NCBI GenBank assembly: GCA_937894055.1
Contig: CALDHQ010000008.1
Coordinates: 1 to 9,431 of the forward strand
Direction of reading: 5' to 3'
Length of the DNA: 9,431 nt
DNA from: an uncultured Polymorphobacter sp.
GTDB lineage: Bacteria; Pseudomonadota; Alphaproteobacteria; Sphingomonadales; Sphingomonadaceae
Shown: one piece after another, positions 6,978-9,431 of the stretch
Position numbering within the stretch: the first letter of the stretch is position 1
Layout: every line of letters begins with the position of its first letter
Translations under genes and position numbers: made by a program
Notes under the pieces: model-generated
What the model saw: only the letters and a program-made list of their open reading frames with translations
What the model was told of the DNA's origin: nothing
Database searches by the model: none

Positions 6978-8879
6978 ATGACAGCACAAGCCGTAGAAGC
7001 CAAATCCGGGCCCGGGCATCATTCGCCTGACGGTGCCGTCAAGCTCGCCGTCGGCGCCATCGGCGTCGTGTTCGGCGACATCGGTACCAGCCCGCTTTAC
7101 GCCTTCAAGGAAACCTTCGTCGGCCACCACCCGCTGGCGGTCGACCAATTGCACATCTTCGGCGTCGTCTCGCTGATCTTCTGGTCGATGATGCTGATCG
7201 TCACGATCAAATATGTCAGCGTCATCATGCGCGCCGACAACCGCGGCGAGGGCGGCTCGCTGACCTTGCTGGCGCTGATTTCGCGGCTGTCGCCCGGGGC
7301 AGGCCGGGCGCGCTGGCTGGTGCTGCTCGGTGTTATGGCCACCGCGCTGTTCTTCGGCGATGCGATCATCACGCCTGCCATGTCGGTGCTGTCGGCGGTC
7401 GAGGGGCTGATCGTCGTCGAGGCGAGCCTGCAACCGGTGGTCGTGCCGATTGCCATCACCATCCTGATCGGGCTGTTCGTCATCCAGTCGCGCGGCACCG
7501 CCAAGGTCGGTGCGCTGTTCGGTCCGATCATGATCTTCTATTTCAGCGTGCTGGCGGTGCTCGGCGTCGTGAACACCGTGGCGAACCCCGAAATTCTCGG
7601 CGCGCTCAACCCCTGGTGGGCGGTGCAATTCTTCCTCGACGATCCGTTGCGCGGCTTCCTGGCGCTGGGTTCGGTGGTGCTCGCCGTCACCGGTGCCGAA
7701 GCACTTTATGCCGACATGGGGCACTTCGGGCGCGGACCGATTCGCATGAGCTGGCTGTGGATCGTGCTGCCGGCGCTCACGCTCAACTACCTCGGCCAGG
7801 GTGCGCTGCTGCTCGCCACGCCGGCGCATGTCGTCAATCCGTTCTTCCTGATGGCACCTGAATCGCTGCGGCTGCCGCTAGTCATCCTCGCCACCGCTGC
7901 CACCGTCATCGCCAGCCAGGCGGTGATTTCGGGCGCCTTCTCGGTGGCGCAGCAGGCCGTCCAGCTCGGCTTCCTGCCGCGCCTGAAGATCACCCACACC
8001 AGCGCGCGCGCCGCCGGACAGATCTACATTCCGGTGATCAACTGGGCGCTGCTGTTCCTCGTCGTGTTGCTGGTGCTCGGCTTCAAATCGTCGACCAACC
8101 TGGCCGCCGCCTACGGCATCGCGGTCACCGGCACGATGTTCATCGACACCATCCTCGTCTCGGTGCTGATCCTCAACATCTGGAAATGGAACAAGCTCTG
8201 GGCGATCCCGATGCTCGCGGTGTTCTTCATTGTCGATACTGCCTATTTCGCCTCGAACCTGACCAAGGTGCCCGACGGCGGCTGGTTCCCGCTGCTCGTC
8301 GGCGCCATCACCTTCACCTTCCTGACGACCTGGGCAAAGGGCCGCCGGCTGATGATGGAACGGCTGCGCGAAAGCGCCATGCCGATCGAGGTGTTCATCA
8401 AGTCCGCCGCCACCGCCGCGATCCGCGTGCCCGGCACCGCAGTGTTCATGAGCTCGTCGCCCGAAGGCGTGCCGCACGCGCTGCTGCACAACCTCAAGCA
8501 CAACAAGGTGCTCCACGAACGCATCCTGATCCTGACCGTGGTGATCGACGAAGTGCCGTATGTCGACGGCGAGGACCGTGTCGAAGTCCGCGACCTCGGC
8601 GCCAACTTCTACCGCATGGTCGTCCGCTACGGCTTCATGCAGGAACTCGATATTCCCGGCGTGCTCAAGTCGGTCGAAAACTGCGGCCCGAAGATCAAGA
8701 TGATGGACACCAGCTTCTTCCTGGCGCGCCAGACGCTGCTGGCGTCGGACCGGCCAGGGATGCCGATCTGGCGCGAAAAGCTGTTTTCATGGATGCTGGC
8801 GAACTCCGAAAGCGCGATGGAATTCTTCAAGCTGCCCACCAATCGGGTGATCGAATTGGGCAGTCAGGTCGAGATCTAG
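6978..8879 (+). CDS. kup: Kup-type potassium uptake transporter
   Basis: A 633-residue protein close in length to E. coli Kup (622). Kup proteins import K+ across the inner membrane, coupled to protons, and act as low-pressure constitutive uptake systems. Family motifs are plain: GDIGTSPLY at 33-41, RADNRGEGG at 85-93, [10 protein letters not shown] at 127-136 and YADMGHFGR in the middle of the protein. About twelve membrane segments are followed by a soluble C-terminal domain of roughly 170 residues that contains the PGTAVFM segment. The ATG at 6978 was chosen because the conserved part starts shortly after it. A GTG at 6939 would add 13 residues lacking family similarity and has no ribosome binding site; the site before 6978 is also weak. 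The stop overlaps that of the convergent aminotransferase gene. Confidence 0.96.
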   Translation: MTAQAVEAKSGPGHHSPDGAVKLAVGAIGVVFGDIGTSPLYAFKETFVGHHPLAVDQLHIFGVVSLIFWSMMLIVTIKYVSVIMRADNRGEGGSLTLLALISRLSPGAGRARWLVLLGVMATALFFGDAIITPAMSVLSAVEGLIVVEASLQPVVVPIAITILIGLFVIQSRGTAKVGALFGPIMIFYFSVLAVLGVVNTVANPEILGALNPWWAVQFFLDDPLRGFLALGSVVLAVTGAEALYADMGHFGRGPIRMSWLWIVLPALTLNYLGQGALLLATPAHVVNPFFLMAPESLRLPLVILATAATVIASQAVISGAFSVAQQAVQLGFLPRLKITHTSARAAGQIYIPVINWALLFLVVLLVLGFKSSTNLAAAYGIAVTGTMFIDTILVSVLILNIWKWNKLWAIPMLAVFFIVDTAYFASNLTKVPDGGWFPLLVGAITFTFLTTWAKGRRLMMERLRESAMPIEVFIKSAATAAIRVPGTAVFMSSSPEGVPHALLHNLKHNKVLHERILILTVVIDEVPYVDGEDRVEVRDLGANFYRMVVRYGFMQELDIPGVLKSVENCGPKIKMMDTSFFLARQTLLASDRPGMPIWREKLFSWMLANSESAMEFFKLPTNRVIELGSQVEI

Positions 8880-9148
8880 GCGCTGCGCCGACCGCGATTG
8901 CGGCTGGCGAACCATGGCCGCATCCGCGCGATGGCTTCCTCGACCAGCGGGGTTGAAACCGCGAAGCTGATCCGCATGAAATGGCGCCCCTCGACCGGAT
9001 CGAAGTCCACCCCAGGCGCGGTCGCGACGCCGGTGTCCTGCAGCAGCGCCAGGCAAAAGGCCATGCTGTCATCGGTGAACTCGGCAATATCGGCGTAGAT
9101 ATAGAACGCGCCATCGGGCGGGGCGATCCGGGCCAGCGCGCCGATTTT
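8876..9148 (-). pseudogene. C-terminal part of a class I/II aminotransferase, cut off at about 9149
   Basis: About 90 codons plus stop encode the C-terminal small domain of a PLP-dependent fold-type I aminotransferase. The segments RIAPPDGAFYIYADI, DDSMAFC, TGVATAPGVDFDP and RHFMRISFA are characteristic; the Arg of MRISFA would be the substrate-carboxylate-binding residue. The PLP lysine and the large domain should lie to the right, but beyond about 9149 the frame turns into sequence with no aminotransferase character (Arg-, Gln- and His-rich). That stretch is explained by a real gene on the other strand. The gene is therefore broken here, either by an assembly misjoin (preferred) or by a genuine rearrangement. 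I cannot assign a substrate from the C-terminus alone. Confidence 0.8.
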
Positions 9149-9165
9149 GCCGCCCGGCTGGAGTC
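9140..9165. other. junction between two unrelated sequences
   Basis: To the left, the minus strand reads a good aminotransferase back to about Lys-Ile-Gly (9140-9148). To the right, the plus strand reads a good MshI-like protein from about Ala-Arg-Leu-Glu-Ser-Leu-Gly (9152 onward). Neither gene has its other half, and the two are head-on fragments with no intergenic space. No insertion sequence, inverted repeat or integrase site is visible at the boundary. The exact base cannot be fixed because both frames stay open through this interval. Confidence 0.7.
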
Positions 9166-9431
9166 TCTCGGGCTGCGGCGCGGTCCGGTGCGGGTCATGC
9201 TGCGCCCCGTGCAGTACCAGTGGCTGCAGATCGACGCGCCGGGCGTCGCGCCGGAGGAGCTGCGTTCGGCGGCCCGCTACCAGATCCGCGACATGCTCGA
9301 CACCCACATCGACGACGTCACGCTGGATGTGATGCGCCTGGGCGACGGCCAGCAGAAGGGCACGCAACACCTGTTCGTCGTCGCGGCGGGCAACACCGCC
9401 CTGCGGGCGTCGTCCGAACTGGGCGAGGCGC
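9149..9431 (+). CDS. mshI: MSHA biogenesis protein MshI-like fragment
   Basis: An open frame of 94 codons, truncated at both ends, with no start codon in family context. It reads ARLESLGLRRG, then a VRVMLRPVQYQWLQIDAP segment, EELRSAARYQIRDMLD, an acidic THIDDVTLDV stretch, and FVVAAGN. This pattern (L-x-P-x-x-YQ-x-LQ-x-xAP, then EEL-x-x-A followed by a Q-x-x-D-x-LD block and VVAA) is what I recall of MshI, the PilM-like cytoplasmic actin-fold component of MSHA/type IV pilus assembly in beta- and gammaproteobacteria. No other pilus gene is in the window, and MshI would be unusual in a sphingomonad, which is why the segment is thought to be foreign or misjoined. A different PilM-type protein is the main alternative. 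Confidence 0.65.

Noticed and set aside
8876..9370. Reading the aminotransferase frame as one intact 164-residue gene
   Set aside because: Beyond about 9149 the frame is the antisense shadow of the MshI-like protein and does not resemble an aminotransferase.
1..9431. CRISPR arrays, tRNA/rRNA genes, insertion sequences, phage or defence genes
   Set aside because: No repeat-spacer pattern, RNA gene, transposase or defence-protein motif was seen on either strand.

Overview
This is a GC-rich window with a dense, mostly minus-strand gene layout. Protein character (Kup, Ald, an HAD-UbiA fusion) and codon use suggest an alphaproteobacterium, most likely of the Sphingomonadales; this is inference from sequence style only. 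The last ~280 bases do not fit that picture and look like DNA from another organism.

Layout. Bases 1-6746 hold six minus-strand genes, transcribed right to left: alanine dehydrogenase (ald), a DJ-1/PfpI protein resembling isonitrile (isocyanide) hydratase, a polytopic membrane protein of unknown function, an amine-oxidase/HemY-like flavoprotein, an HAD-UbiA fusion prenyltransferase, and a DprE1-like FAD oxidase that runs off the left edge. A divergent intergenic region (about 6747-6977) separates ald from a plus-strand kup potassium transporter (6978-8879). The 3' end of a class I/II aminotransferase gene lies convergent to kup and shares a CTAG stop overlap with it. That gene breaks off near 9149, where an unrelated plus-strand reading frame begins that looks like an MSHA pilus MshI protein.

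How the genes may work together. The most interesting part is 1-3563, possibly with the membrane protein at 3666-4913. A DprE1-like oxidase plus an Rv3806c-like UbiA prenyltransferase are hallmarks of making a polyprenyl-phosphate-linked pentose (decaprenylphosphoryl-ribose to -arabinose in mycobacteria). Here the prenyltransferase is fused to an N-terminal HAD phosphatase domain with an apparently complete motif set, which could remove the 5-phosphate in the same polypeptide. An additional flavoprotein is translationally coupled to it, and a multi-spanning protein with some GT-C-like features lies just upstream. Together these suggest a proteobacterial lipid-linked pentose donor pathway for cell-surface glycosylation. 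The DprE2-like reductase and any transferase would be expected beyond the left edge. ald and the DJ-1 gene form a separate, tightly spaced pair.

Two cautions apply. The right end (about 9149-9431) is probably an assembly chimera. The promoter calls are weak pattern matches.
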